A stretch of 64,000 nucleotides of DNA. Source: Temnothorax longispinosus (Eukaryota; Arthropoda; Insecta; Hymenoptera; Formicidae). The DNA lies in NCBI RefSeq assembly GCF_030848805.1, contig NC_092358.1:23213832-23277831 (forward strand), written 5' to 3'. Below, piece after piece: positions 10,955 through 23,875 of the stretch. The stretch's first letter is position 1. Each line of letters begins with the position of its first letter. Under the pieces are notes generated by a model that did no database searches, was not told where the DNA came from, and saw only the letters and a list, made by a program, of their open reading frames with translations. A program made the position numbers and the translations under genes.

Positions 10955-12814
10955 TCAATACATTGCGTGTAACACCGACACGTATGACGCCGAAGCTTTC
11001 ACGATCTGCAACGTGATAGAAGCAATTACTGCCATCGTACGCGAACATCGTGCCACGACGAAACGACTACAGAACGTTGCTCGGCTGTCGAAACATCATT
11101 CACGTTAACAGCCTACCTACAGATATAGCTTTTCTAACGTTACTTTCATTACATATCTCTAATTTCCTTACGCCAGCGAATTGCTTGAGGGAAAGATCCA
11201 CGACCTTTCCGACCGTGAGCGTCAAGTGCTTCTGCGATCTTATGATGATGAGCAGGACGTCTCGATTTTGATTTGGGTTCAGTTCGTACCAAAGCGATTC
11301 GTACGCCGCGTCGCCGATCTTTTGACTCTGAAATGTGCAATAAATCTTAGCATATGTTGTATCGCAAAATGCTTGGCGTGATATACTGACTTTCGTACTG
11401 AGATACTCTCCGAGGAAGCAAAATATAAATGCCTCCATGCTCATAACAATGTAAAAGAACACGGATTTTATTAGCATAGACGATCCGCCTGGTACACCGA
11501 TGGACTAAAAATTTCAAATATCTCATATTTCAAACGAGTTATGTTATTTCACGTGTTACTTACGATCACGATAAGAAATCCTAGACAACAAATAACCAGA
11601 GTGAGAAATAATCTTTTGATGACGAATAATCAATATTTTCACGATGCTCTCGTTCACACCTCGCTTAATATCTTTTCGCGTGATTTCACTCAATTTTTGT
11701 CGCACGATGTCAATCTGTCCGCACACGTGAAGAACCTAAACGTCACGATATGCATTCATAATCATCAGTTTAAAGTGAAAACGGAAGCGTATTTTCTTTG
11801 TTTATTTAAAGAATAAAATTGTAGCACAATTTTATTTTTTGAATAAAAGACAATGCAAACTATTATTAATATATTTATTATATTTGTTATTTCTTAAATG
11901 GATTAAAGTCTATAAATTCCTTTTCTCTGCATATTCTGCATCGTAATTATTTTCTTTTGCGATTTCCAGAAACACCGACAAATTAAGGGAAGACAGTCAA
12001 AACTTACCAGTGTTATCAGCAAGGAATTCATCACGCCTACCAAACTGGCTCCACTTGTCTGATGAACAAATTGTATAATAAGGACAACTATGTGTACCGA
12101 TGTGCTCTTAATCTCGAAAGGCAATTCCATCTTAAGGATAAGCTCTCGAGTGTCAGTCTGATTGTTACTTTTGTACCTCAGCAATGTACCGGTTGCGTAA
12201 AGGAACACCGAGAGCGCATACAAGGTAATTATAAAGTTGGAGAATCGACGAGAAATGTACGCCATTCTAGTCATCATGTACTCGTCACAAACATCGCACT
12301 CCTTCCGATCCTCAATTACGCGCTCTATGATTACATTCAGTAGACTACAACGGATTTATAGAAATATTGACTTCGCGAGATGTTATTAGAATTGTTATGA
12401 TTTAATAGCAAAAATTATATAAATTAAAGATTCTCTTTTTTGATTTATTACGACCTGGAATCTAGAACGAACCCGAGACATATGTACTTTGCGAATCGTA
12501 TTTATAATTTCGTACCGCAACAAAGAACCTTAGTAGTAAGCTTACCGAGCATTAAACGCAAAAATAATCAATTTGATGAGCAGAAGACTGTAAGCCAAAG
12601 TTGCGCTTAATACGTCCATGAGGAGCAAAAGATCCTCTTCGCGGAAATGCATGATCAAGTGTTGATACTGAAAGGTCTGGAACATTATCACCGAAGATAT
12701 ACAGAACACTCGGCGCAAAATTGCATACGACGTACCCGGCCATACGCCGATCGCGCGAAGTCCGAACTCGATAGGGTGACACACGGTATTCACCGTTTCT
12801 ATGCCGTTATTCAT
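10955..12814 (-). pseudogene. Odorant receptor pseudogene OR5, single 59-base deletion in exon 3
   Basis: Exons: 12814-12546, 12344-12008, exon 3 about 11736-11565 (damaged), 11504-11391, 11327-11172, 11005-10955. Exons 1, 2, 4, 5 and 6 are open and end in IVKASASYVSVLHAMY-stop. Against OR6, exon 3 lacks 59 bases between the codons for HQKII and the LTLVI-like segment. That removes much of TM5 and shifts the frame, although the splice sites survive. This single lesion looks recent. If the deletion were an assembly error, or absent in other individuals, the gene would be complete. Exon 1 has GVWPGTSYAILRR and exon 2 has KMELPFEI. Confidence 0.8.
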
Positions 12815-14228
12815 TGAGCCCCGATTAAATCAGTCTCACTGCACGATAGCATCAATGTGATTTAACATTAATACTTTAAGTTTAATACTGTACTCGATTT
12901 TCTTTTCCGTCTACGTTACAGAAATATTGTAATCCAAAAAAATGATATCAGTTTGCTAACACAAGATTAATATAAATGATCAGTATAGGTACACAGCGCA
13001 CTCAGCTTAAGTAGCATCGAAATTCTAACACGATTGCCTTAACGTTATATTTTATATCGTCGTCGGTTAGAAAATGGGCGCTGAAATTTCTGACAGCATA
13101 ATTGATAATTTAACTCAGCCACGGTTAACAGTCATCAGTGGATATGTGGTTGATCAGAGTGGCCTCAGTGAGACTGTAAAATTCTATGAGTTCAGTACTC
13201 GAGTAAATCCCACCTTACAGTTGCGATCAATAGAAATTACTTATCCATCGTATTTCCATCATATCTTTTCATATTCTCTTGTCTTAGAAATTGCGAGTAA
13301 ATAATCAGACATTTCGATGATTATACCACAGTTGCAAAAAAAAGAACAGGCAGAGATAGTCACGGAGAACTTCTACACCCTCGTGTACGGTCTCTGTCCG
13401 TTATTTGCATTAAAAATGCAAAGCAAACGTTCGTCAGCGTATGTCGATGCTAACAAATTTCAGTCTTGCGCAGCTCAACGCCGTAATTCAGTACAATCGG
13501 GGTATGAACAGGAGATATCATAAATGTGAGGGCTGATTTTAACTGAGCTCTCTTTCTGCTCGAAGAGGAAGTGGATACTAGGATAAATCCCGGTATGCCA
13601 TAAAATAATTTCAATAACGCTAAAATAAATTTTTACTTATTTATGATAAAAAATATATAGAAAATGTAATAAAACTGCAATTAATATATACATATATGTA
13701 TATCAATATAATAATCAATATACATACATATTTAAACATTAAACTAGTTATATTTTGTTCTGCGATTTGATTATAAAATATATATAAAATTTAAAAAATA
13801 TATAAAATAATTTTAATCATATTTCTCATATGCATATATATATTTACATATCTAATTGTTTCAAATATATGCGTGGGCGCATACACACATATACAACACA
13901 TAAAACACACATCAAATTTTCCAAGTTTAATTTTTAACTTTGTAACTTAAAACAGCGCTAAATAATTAAATATTCAATTAAATACTTTTATTTTATTATT
14001 ATCAACTTTAAAAAAGGTACATCGACCGAGAAGATCAACTTCACATTGTTCATCACAAATCAATACTTTAATAATGTCCTTCTACTCTTATACACACATA
14101 TACCTGATGTGAAACCCCATCGAATCTTTGAATAAAAAAATTGCTAATCGTAACTGGCTGGCGGTAGTAAAAGTACTATATCCTTCTGCACGCGAAGATA
14201 TAAGCGGAGCATAAAGTATGTTTAGGCT
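12815..14228. other. Spacer upstream of OR5 with an AT-rich repeat segment
   Basis: No exon is seen. From about 13130 onward the sequence is repeated at 16640-17930 as part of the OR6/OR7 tandem duplication. It contains the octamer palindrome at 13404-13422 and a TATATACATATATGTA-type simple repeat around 13680-13870. Confidence 0.6.
13403..13422. promoter_or_regulatory. Octamer-containing palindrome upstream of OR5
   Basis: TTTGCATTAAAAATGCAAA is an exact inverted repeat of 8-base arms around AAA. Together with the preceding base it contains ATTTGCAT, the POU-domain octamer. It lies 589 bases upstream of the OR5 start. Similar words sit at matching positions upstream of OR6, OR7 and OR8. 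Function is inferred only from conservation and known POU control of insect receptor genes. Confidence 0.3.
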
Positions 14229-16317
14229 TCAATACATCGCATGTAACACCGACATGTATGATGCTGAGGCTTTTATGATCTACAACATGATAGAGAAGCA
14301 ATTACAGTCATCGTACGAGAACACTATGCCGCGATGAAACAACTAGAGGTCGTCACTCGGTCATGTCAAAATATAAAATTCTACGGTACAAGTACACTTT
14401 TATTTAACTACTTTTACTTTAATAAATCCTTACGCTGGTAAATTGCTTTAGCGAGAGATTCGCGATCTTTCCGATCGTGAGCGTCAAATACTTCTGTGAT
14501 CTTACAATTATAAATAGGATATCTCGACTCTGAATTGGATTCAATTCGTACCAAAGCACTTCATAAGCGGCGTCGCCGATCATCTTACTCTAAAATAATT
14601 TTTGTTGTAAAACGGTGTATAATGTCCAATATACATGTCATATTACATACTGACTTTCGTAGTAAGATATTCTCCAAGAAAGCAATATACAAATGCCATC
14701 ACATTGAATAGAATGTAAAAGAACACGGACTTTACTAGCATAGGCGTTCCGCCTGGGACACCAATGGACTAAAAAGTTAAATATCTTATGTTTCGAATAA
14801 GTTATGTTGTTTCACTTGTACTTACGATTACAATGACAAATCCTAGGGAACAGAGGACCAAAGTGTTCGTCACAAATTGTACTAATGCTATACTCGAGAA
14901 GAGAGCCTCAATATTCTCGGAAAAAGAGATAATCTTCTGATGCCGAACGATTAGCATTTTTGCAATACTTTTGTTTACGTTTTGTTCGATGTCCTTCCGC
15001 GTGATTTCACTCAGTTTTTGCCGCATTATATCAATCTGTCCACACACATGAAGAACCTAAATCATTCAATTCAATTTAACATCTTGTATAATAAAAACGT
15101 TATGTTTATCTTTTTTTTTATTTAATTTAATATAAATTTTAATTTATATTTAATATAAATGTGTCTAATTTCTTGATTTTTAAAAACTTAAGTTTCTAAA
15201 AGAAATTAACTAATAAAATTTCAACATATTTTAATAATTATTGTATTTTTATTTTTATTTATTTATCTGTATATATTTTTAGTAATCTTAAAAAAAAGTA
15301 AAATCTAAAAAAAAGAATTTTATTTAATAATATATTTTATATAATAATGTATCTGTTTTTAATAATATATTTTTAAGACAAGTTAAGTCCTTAAATCATT
15401 TTTCATGATATTAAATATAATTATTCTTTTTTCGTAATTTTTAGAAAAATTACGAAAAGACATATAGACTTACCAGTGTCAGAAGTAAGCAATATAGCAC
15501 AGCCACTAAACTGGCCGTGCTTACTTGGTGAACGAACTGCGTAACGAGAATGGTAAAATATACCGATGTGCTTTCAATTTTGAAAGGTAACTCCATCTTA
15601 AGAATAAGCTCTCGAGAATCGGTTTGATTGCTGCTTTCGTTCCTCAACAACGTGCCGATCGCATAGAACATCACCGACATCGCGTGCGAACCGATTATCA
15701 AATTGGAGAACCAGCGAGAGATGTAGGCCATTCTGTTCATCGTGCATTCGTTCGAAACATCGCGCTCCTTCCAATCCTCGACCATGTGTACTATGAGATC
15801 GTCCAGAAAACTATAATGAGTTATTCAAAAAATATATTGACCGACATGAAATTGCATTCGGGAAATATTACCGAAAATATACAAATCAATGCAGATTCGC
15901 AAATTAAATTTGCCAATTAATCGAAACATTTTTTTTCTTGCGATTATTAGCTTATTGAAATCTAAAATAAAGGATCAACGATGTGCTTATTTTATGGCTG
16001 TACTTGATTTTGTACTCGACGTACCTACATTGTGACGAAGAAGCTTACCGAACGTTAAATAAGATAATAATCATGTTGATAAGCAGAAGACTATAAGCCA
16101 GGGTTGCGCTCATCACGTCCATGAGGAGAAAAATGTTAGTCTCGGCGAAGTGCATGATCAAGTATCGATATTGCAAGGTCTGAAACACCACCATCGAAAA
16201 TATGCAGCAGACTCTGCGCAAAATTGCATAGGATGTACCCGGCCATACACCCATGACGCGAAGACCGAACTCCACGGAGCGACATACAACATTCACCGAC
16301 TTTATTTCGTTATTCAT
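14229..16317 (-). CDS. Odorant receptor OR6 (7tm_6), complete six-exon gene, 385 aa
   Basis: Exons: 16317-16049, 15810-15474, 15056-14826, 14768-14655, 14589-14434, 14279-14229, giving an intact 385-residue frame. Exon 1 (residues 1-90) has GVWPGTSYAILRR and TM1-2. Exon 2 (91-202) has KMELPFKI and TM3-4. Exon 3 (203-279) has HVCGQIDIM and TM5. Exon 4 (280-317) has CFLGEYLTTK and TM6. Exons 5-6 (318-385) have RSQKYLTLTIGK and IIKASASYMSVLHAMY, covering TM7. A Met at 16362 is in frame, but I chose 16317 because MNNEI is the start kept in OR7 and, as MNNGI, in OR5. It is expected to act as the odour-tuning subunit with Orco. It differs from OR7 at about 18 residues by my count. Confidence 0.92.
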
Positions 16318-16878
16318 TGATCCCGAATAAGTCAATTTTGCAGCACCAACGTGGTTTATCATTAACTCTACTTATTTTTCTTTTCTTTTCTGTCTACATT
16401 ATAAGAAAGAATATCATCCAGAAGAAGATATCAATTGGCTAACGTAACAGCACTTATTGTTAGTCTAAACTTAGATCGGTGCAACACAGCTTAAGATTTT
16501 GCCACTAAAACATTTGCCACTATAATACTGAAACTTCCTTCGATTCCGTAGAGTTAAAAGGCAAACTTCGCCGAAACTTTCAACTACATAATCGATAGTC
16601 TTAACTTGACTTCCTCTCCAGATATGATCGGCCGAGAGGTCTCAGTGAGACTGTAAAATTCTATGAGCTCAGTACTCAAGTAACCCCCACCTTACAGTTG
16701 ATTAATAGAAATTACTTATCCATCGTATTTCCATCATATCTTTTCATATTCTCTTGTCTTAGAAATTGCAAGTAAATAATCAGACATTTCGATGATTATA
16801 CCGCATTTGCAAAAAAAAAGAACAGGCAGAGATAGCCACGAAGAACTTCTACACCCTCGTGTACGGTCTCTGTCCGTT

Positions 16879-16898
16879 ATTTGCATTAAAAATGCAAA
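16879..16898. promoter_or_regulatory. Octamer-containing palindrome upstream of OR6
   Basis: This is the same TTTGCATTAAAAATGCAAA palindrome and ATTTGCAT octamer as upstream of OR5, here 562 bases from the OR6 start codon. Conservation may partly reflect the recent duplication. Confidence 0.3.
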
Positions 16899-17708
16899 GC
16901 AAACGTTCGTCAGCGTATGTCGATGCTAACCAATTTCAGTCTTGTGCAGCTCAACGCCGTAATTCAGTACAATCGGGGTATGAACAGGAGATATCATAAA
17001 TGTGAGGGCTGATTTTAACTGAGCTCTCTTTCTGCTCGAAGGAGAAGTGGATACTAGGATAAATCCCGGTATGCCATAAAATAATTTCAATAACGCTAAA
17101 ATAAATTTTTACTTATTTATGATAAAAAATATATAGAAAATGTAATAAATCTGCAATTAATATATACATATATGTATATCAATATAATAATCAATATACA
17201 TACATATTTAAACAATGAACTAGTTATATTTTGTTCTGCAATTTGATTATGAAATATATATAAAATTTAAAAAATATATAAAATAATTTTAATCATATTT
17301 CTTATATGCATATATATATTTACATATCTAATTGTTTCAAATATATGCGTGGGCGCACACAAACACATATACAACACATAAAACACACATCAAATTTTCC
17401 AAGTTTAATTTTTAACTTTTGTAACTTAAAGCAACGCTAAATAATTAAATATTCAATTAAATACTTTTATTTTATTATTATCAGCTTTAAAAAAAGGTAC
17501 ATTGACCGAGAAGATCAACTTCACATTGTTCATCACAAATCAATACTTTAATAATGTCCTTCTACTCTTATACACACATATACCTGATGTGAAACCCCAT
17601 CGAGTCTCTGAATAGAAAAAATTGCTAATCACGTAACCGGCTGGTGATAGTAAAACTATATCCTTCTGCACGCGAAGATATAAGCGGAGCATAAAGTATG
17701 TTTAGGCT

Positions 17709-19774
17709 TCAATACATCGCATGTAACACCGACATGTATGACGCTGAGGCTTTTATGATCTACAACATGATAGAGAAGCCAATTACAGTCATCGTACGCG
17801 AACACTATGCCGCGATGAAGCAACTAGAGGTCATTACTCGGTCATGTCAAAATATAAAATTTTATGGCACAAGTATACTTTTATTTAGTACTTTTACTTT
17901 AATAAATCCTTACGCTGGTAAATTGCTTTAGCGAGAGATTCGCGACTTTTCCGATCGTGAGCGTCAAATACTTCTGTGATCTTACAATTATAAATAGGGT
18001 ATCTCGACTCTGAATTGGATTCAATTCGTACCAAAACGCTTCATAAGCGGCGTCGCCGATCATCTTACTCTAAAATAATTTTTGTTGTAAAACGGTGTAT
18101 CATGTCCAATATACATGTCATATTACATACTGACTTTCGTAGTAAGATATTCTCCAAGAAAGCAAAATACAAATGCTTCCACATTGATTAGAATGTAAAA
18201 GAACACGGACTTTACTAGCATAGGCGTTCCGCCTGGGACACCAATGGACTAAAAATTTAAATATCTTATGTTTCGAATAAGTTATGTTGTTTCACATATA
18301 CTTACGATCACAATGACAAATCCTAGGGAACAGAGGACTAAAGTGTTCGACACAAATTGTACTAATGCTATACTCGAGAAGAGAGCCTCAATATTTTCGG
18401 AGAAGGAGATAATCTTCTGATGCCGAACAATTAGCATTTTTGAAATACTTTTGTTTACGTTTTGTTCGATGTCCTTCCGCGTGATTTCACTTAGTTTTTG
18501 CCGCATTATATCAATCTGCCCACACACATGAAGAACCTAAATCATTTAATTTAATTTAACATCTTGTGTAGTAAAAACGTTTTGTTTATCTTTTATTTTT
18601 ATTTTTATATTTAATATAAATCTAATTCCTTGATTTATAAAAACTTAAGTTTCTAAAGAAATTAAATAATAAAATTTCAACATATTTTAATAATTATTGT
18701 ATTTTTATTTTTACTTATTTATTTGTATATATTTTTAGTAATCTTAAAAAAAAAGAATAAAATCTAAGAAAAAGAATTTTATTTAGATAATAATATATTT
18801 TATATAATAATGTATCTGTTTAATAATATATTTTTAAGACAATTTAAGTCCCTAAATCATTTTTCATGATGTTAAATATAATTATTCTTCTTTTGTAATT
18901 TTTAGAAAAATTACGAAAAGACATACAAACTTACCAGTGTCAGCAGTAAGCAATATAGCACAGCCACTAAACTGGCCGCGCTTATTTGGTGAACGAACTG
19001 CGCAACGAGAATGGTAAAATATACCGATGTGCTTTCAATTTTGAAAGGTAACTCCATCTTAAGAATAAGCTCTCGAGAATCGGTTTGATTGCTGCTTTCG
19101 TTCCTCAACAACGTGCCGATCGCATAGAAGATTACCGACATCGCGTGCGAACCGATTATCAAATTGGAGAACCAGCGAGAGATGTAAGCCATTCTGTTCA
19201 TCGTGCATTCGTTCGAAACATCGCGCTCCTTCCAATCCTCGACCATGTGTACTATGAGATCGTCCAGAAAACTATAATGAGTTATTCAAAGAAAATATTG
19301 ACCGACATGAAATTGCATTCGCGAAATATTACCGAAAATATACGAATCAATGCAGATTTGCAAATTAATTTTGCCAATTAATCAAAATATTTTTTTTTTG
19401 CAATTATTAGCTTGAAATCTAGAATAATGGATCAACGATGTGCTTATTTTATGGCTGTACTTGATTTTGTACTCGACGTACCTACATTATGACGAAGAAG
19501 CTTACCGAACGTTAAATACGATAACAATAATTTTGATAAGCAGAAGACTATAAGCCAGGGTTGCGCTCATCACGTCCATGAGGAGAAAAATGTTAGTCTC
19601 GGCGAAGTGCATGATCAAGTATCGATATTGAAAGGTCTGAAACACCACCATCGAAAATATGCAGCAGACTCTGCGCAAAATTGCATAGGACGTACCCGGC
19701 CATACACCCATCACGCGAAGACCGAACTCCACGGAGCGACATACAACATTCACCGATTTTATTTCGTTATTCAT
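17709..19774 (-). CDS. Odorant receptor OR7 (7tm_6), complete six-exon gene, 385 aa
   Basis: Exons: 19774-19506, 19271-18935, 18536-18306, 18248-18135, 18069-17914, 17759-17709. All borders and phases match OR6 and the frame is intact. The start MNNEIKSVN has no upstream in-frame Met. Differences from OR6 are scattered: TLQYRY to TFQYRY in exon 1, several I/V changes at the end of exon 1, NVMAF to NVEAF in exon 4, and YEVLWYE to YEAFWYE in exon 5. Exon 6 is identical. The pair is a recent tandem duplicate with probably overlapping ligand range. Which residues alter tuning cannot be judged from sequence. Confidence 0.92.
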
Positions 19775-21810
19775 TGATCCCGAATAAGTCTATTTTGCAG
19801 CACGATCACCAACGTGGTTTATCATTAACTCTACTTATTTTTCTTTTCTTTTCTGTCTACATTATAAGCGAGAATGTCATCTAGAAGAAGATATCAATTG
19901 GCTAACGTAACAGCACTTAGTCTAAACTTAGATCGGTGCAACACAGCTTAAGATTTTGCCACTAAAACAATACTGAAACTTCCTTCGATTTCGTACAGTT
20001 AAAAGGCAAACTCCACCGAAACTTCCAACTACATAATCGATAGTCTTAACTTGACTTCCTCTCCAGATATGATCGGCCGAGAGGTCTCAGTGAAACTGTA
20101 AAATTCTAACAGAATGCATCTAATTCAGCATTCGAAGAACCCCCACCTCGATTGTAACCGACCAATAGGAGTTATTCACATTATACTTCTCTCTGTCTCA
20201 GAAGTTTATCAGAAGTCGCGAGAAAAAAATTATAAATCGATGTGTCAATAATTGCGGTAGTTGCAAAAAAGACAGGTAGAGACAGCTACGAAGTTTTCTA
20301 TATACTTTACGCATCCCTCGCATCCGGTGTTCGTCATTTGCATAAAAAATGTAAAACAGACGTTCACCATTATACACTGGTACTAAGAGACTTGAATTAT
20401 GCTCATTGTCATTACTGTCCTGCAAAATTTGAATAACACAATAGAAATGGTACACATGATAAAATAAGATAAACGTGATGGCCGAACCGAACCGCTGCGT
20501 GCGAAGAAACGCATCTTTTCCAAAGACTATAAGAAATATTTTGAAGACTATAATTTCATCAAATACTTTTATTGCCTCACGAATCGACAACTAAACATAA
20601 TCCTATGTCATCAATTATTAATAAATTAATATTTGTTAAATATATATTTTGTACTGCGTAAGAACCGCAACTATAATCTGATGGACGATAAAAATGAATG
20701 ATGGGGTCGTCCCCTTCGTCCATCGAGTTACCGATCACGATGCAGCAACTGAACGTTTTTTCTTTAAAAATGCAATGAGCAAGGTAGGTAGAACACAGCT
20801 TCTAAGAACTGCTTGCCGCGAGGTTGAAAGGTTTCCTCGCTGCTGGGGAAGCATATTGAGGGAGTTTATTAGGGAGGAAAACGAACGACGTACCTCGAGA
20901 GTTACGATAGAAAGACCAGTGCGAAGATCACAGTTCACAGTTGGTGCTGTGGGTGGTTCCGAGAAGGATCTGTGACGATAACAGTGCTGCAGGCTCGAGC
21001 ACGTAGCGAAGGAAAAGGCATCTCAGCGAATGACATTTTCTTGTGATAAAGATAAGAACTTCGTAATACTGTAACACTATTTATGTACAATAATATTTTC
21101 ACACTACATCTTTAATCATTAGCTCAAAAAAACCTTAAACAAATAAATTTATAGTAATATTGCAATAAAAATCTTTTATAGGAAATGTAATAAAAATACG
21201 GTTAATAAATATATACCAAATTTTTAGTCACAAAATACTATTTTATTATACAATTAATTTTATTCTAATCTAATATAAAAATCTAATATAAAGTAAAAAA
21301 GGTTTTTGTAATACTTTTGCACTATGTTTGTGTGTGTATATGTATTTATATATTTTTATATTTATTATATAAAAATATATTTTAAATGTATATTTTTATA
21401 TAGATATGCTTAAAATTTATTTTATGTATACAGAAATAAATTCATAAAAAAAGAAAATATCTTCCACATTTTGATCTTAAACAATATAAAAAAAGTTTAA
21501 GTGATATTCGATAATTAAATTAAATTTCTGTTTTAAAAAAATGCTTTTATTTTGATTTCATCAGATTTGGCAAAGTACATCGATTGAGAGAATCGTTGTA
21601 TTTATAGCTATAATGCTTATGCACTACAAACCAAGTACGATTGTCACGAATCGATGCTTCGGCAAATAATTTTCTTGCTCCTCTCTACTCGCGTATACAC
21701 TCGATATGAAACCCCATCGAGTCTCTGAATAGGAAAATTGTCGATCGCGTAAAAGTATTATAGTCTTCAACATGCGAACATATAAGCAGCGTATAAAGTA
21801 CATTCAGGCT
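19775..21810. other. Two-kilobase spacer upstream of OR7, includes copy 3 of the duplicated block
   Basis: No receptor exon is found. 20740-21800 weakly matches the blocks at 2750-3660 and 10035-10950, with the TTTAAAAATGCAA and CGCTGCTGGGG words and the AT-rich tail. Several open frames on both strands (for example 20198-20590 minus, 20694-20975 plus) have no recognisable domain. A gene may once have stood between OR7 and OR8. Confidence 0.45.
20336..20343. promoter_or_regulatory. Octamer ATTTGCAT upstream of OR7, palindrome partly decayed
   Basis: The octamer lies 562 bases from the OR7 start, the same spacing as in OR6. The second arm has changed to AAATGTAAA, so the full inverted repeat is no longer exact while the octamer is kept. 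Confidence 0.25.
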
Positions 21811-23875
21811 TCAATACATCGCATGCAACACCGACACGTACGACGCCGAAGCTTTCACGATCTATAACGTGATAAAAATGATTATGGTTATCGTACGCTG
21901 CAAATGTATCGTATTAGAACGCAACGATTAAGAAACAACTGTCAAAATATCATTGTGATAACACTCCGTGCACGTAAATGTAGCTTTTTATCATCGCTTC
22001 CATTATTTAACTAAATTCTTACGTTAGCAAATTGCTTCAAAGAGAGTTCCATAACTTTTCCTATTGTAAGCGTCAAATGCTTTTGGGATCTTATGATCAT
22101 AATATGAATATCTTGATTTTGACTCGGGCTCATTTCGTACCAAAGCGATTCGTACGCCGCGTCGCCGATCATTTCGCTCTAAAATATATGATAAATCTCG
22201 TCGTAGAGCAATATATCGTATATGAAATAAATATATGTTACAGTGTATTATATACGGACTTTCGTACTGATATGTTCTCCGACAAAGCAATATATAAATG
22301 CCTCCAAGCTCATAACAAAGTAAAAGAACACGGACTTCACTAATATCATCGATCCACCCGGGGCACCGATAGACTGAAATTTTCTGTTATTTTATATCTC
22401 GAAGAAATTAGTATTAATTCGATATACTTACGATCACGATGAGAAATCCCAGACAACAGATAACCAGAGTGTTCGATACGAATTGTATTAGTGCGATATT
22501 CGAATAGAGAGCCTCGATTTTTTTGGAGAAGGTGATAATCTGTTGATGCCGAACGATCAGCGCTTTCAAAACGCTGTCGTTTATATCTTGCTCGATGCTC
22601 TTCTGTGTAACTTCACTCAATTTCTGCCGTATTATGTCAATCTGCCCACACACGTGAAGAACCTAAACGTCGCGATATGTTTTTAGTACAATTTTAACAT
22701 CTAGATTTAAAGCAAATAACTGCGAACAAACGCGAACAATTTGCTTCAATCAGTGCGAATGACAAGAATGTTCATGAATAATGTACATTTGTTTCGTTTA
22801 GAATCTAAATCAACATGTCAAACAAAAATAAAGAGTGTGCTTTTCATGTCTACTTGTGTAACTTCATTTTACAAATAATCATATTTGTATAATTAATATA
22901 TTTTTTTACTATATATACATATACTTAAGATATTTTAGAATCTTCTTTCTTAGTATCATATCGTAATTATTTTCTTTTACAGTTAGCAGGAACAGCAGAC
23001 AATCGCACGTACGCTCGAACTTACCAATATTATCAGCAAAGAATTCAATACGCCCACCATACCGGCCGCAGTCGTCTGATGAATAAATTGCGTAACGAGG
23101 ACAGCTACGTGTACCGATGTGCTCTCAATCTCGAAGGGTATCTCCATCTTAATGATGAGCTCTCGATTATCGGTTTGATTTTCATTCTTGATCTTCATTA
23201 ATGTGCCTATCGCGTAGAGGAATACCGACATCATGTGCGAGCAGATTATACTGTTGGAGACCAAACGAGAGACGTAAGCTATTCTGATCATCGTGTACTC
23301 GTCCGAAATATTACACTCCTTCCAGTCCTTGGTCATACATGTCATGATTTCGTTCAGCAGACTGTAATGGATTATTTAAAGAAATATTGAGATGTGGTTA
23401 CGCAAAAACACATAAATGTCTTTGCAAGATGTCGAAAAAAAAAGTTATATAAATTAATGGTGAAATTTATATAGATAAAAGAAATTCTCTTGATAACCTG
23501 AGATACAGAACGAAAGAAATGTGGAAGATGCTTGTTTTGCGAATCACATTTAATTCTGTGCTCGGTATAATATCATGTTTAAAAAGCTTACCGAGCATTG
23601 AACGAAAAAATAACCATTTTAATAAGCAGAAGGGTGTACGCGAAAGTTACGCTTAACGCGTCCATGAGAATCATTAGGTCTTCCTCGCCAAAGTTCACGA
23701 TCACGTGTTGATATTGAAAGATTTGAAACACGATCATCGACGATATGCTGAGGACTTTAAATAAAATTGCGTACGACGTGCCCGGCCACACACCGATCAA
23801 ACGAAGGCCGTATTCTACGGAGCGAGACACGGTGGTCATCGAATCTATCTCGTTCTCCATCGTGCTCGAAGACAC
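21811..23875 (-). CDS. Odorant receptor OR8 (7tm_6), complete six-exon gene, 390 aa
   Basis: Exons: 23875-23592, 23361-23025, 22662-22432, 22373-22260, 22178-22023, 21861-21811, giving a 390-residue open frame (385 if the Met at 23860 is used). Family marks are GVWPGTSYAIL in exon 1, KMEIPFEI in exon 2, HVCGQIDII in exon 3, EAFIYCFVGEHISTK in exon 4, RSQKHLTLTIGK in exon 5 and IVKASASYVSVLHAMY-stop in exon 6. It is a diverged relative of OR5-OR7. I place it in the same subclade because exon 2 length (337), the TSV motif after KMEIPFEIE and the upstream octamer are shared. The start is uncertain between MSSST and MENEI; the second aligns with the OR6 start. Confidence 0.92.

Larger units (their letters stand above)
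13140..20140. repeat. Tandem duplication of a 3.5-kb unit carrying OR6 and OR7
   Basis: Copy 1 runs from about 13140 to 16640 and copy 2 from about 16640 to 20140. Equivalent points are offset by 3457-3480 bases (exon 6 at 14229 and 17709, exon 1 start at 16317 and 19774). Introns and spacer are nearly as similar as exons. A sequence starting GATATG, with CTCAGTGAGACTGTAAAATTC, occurs at about 13140, 16620 and 20070 and marks the unit borders. Confidence 0.85.

Noticed and set aside
20198..20590. Minus-strand open frame of 130 residues between OR7 and OR8
   Set aside because: Tested as a possible exon 1 or another membrane protein. It lacks the GVWP and ALAYSLLL-type motifs, has no paralog at the equivalent place, and overlaps the octamer region.
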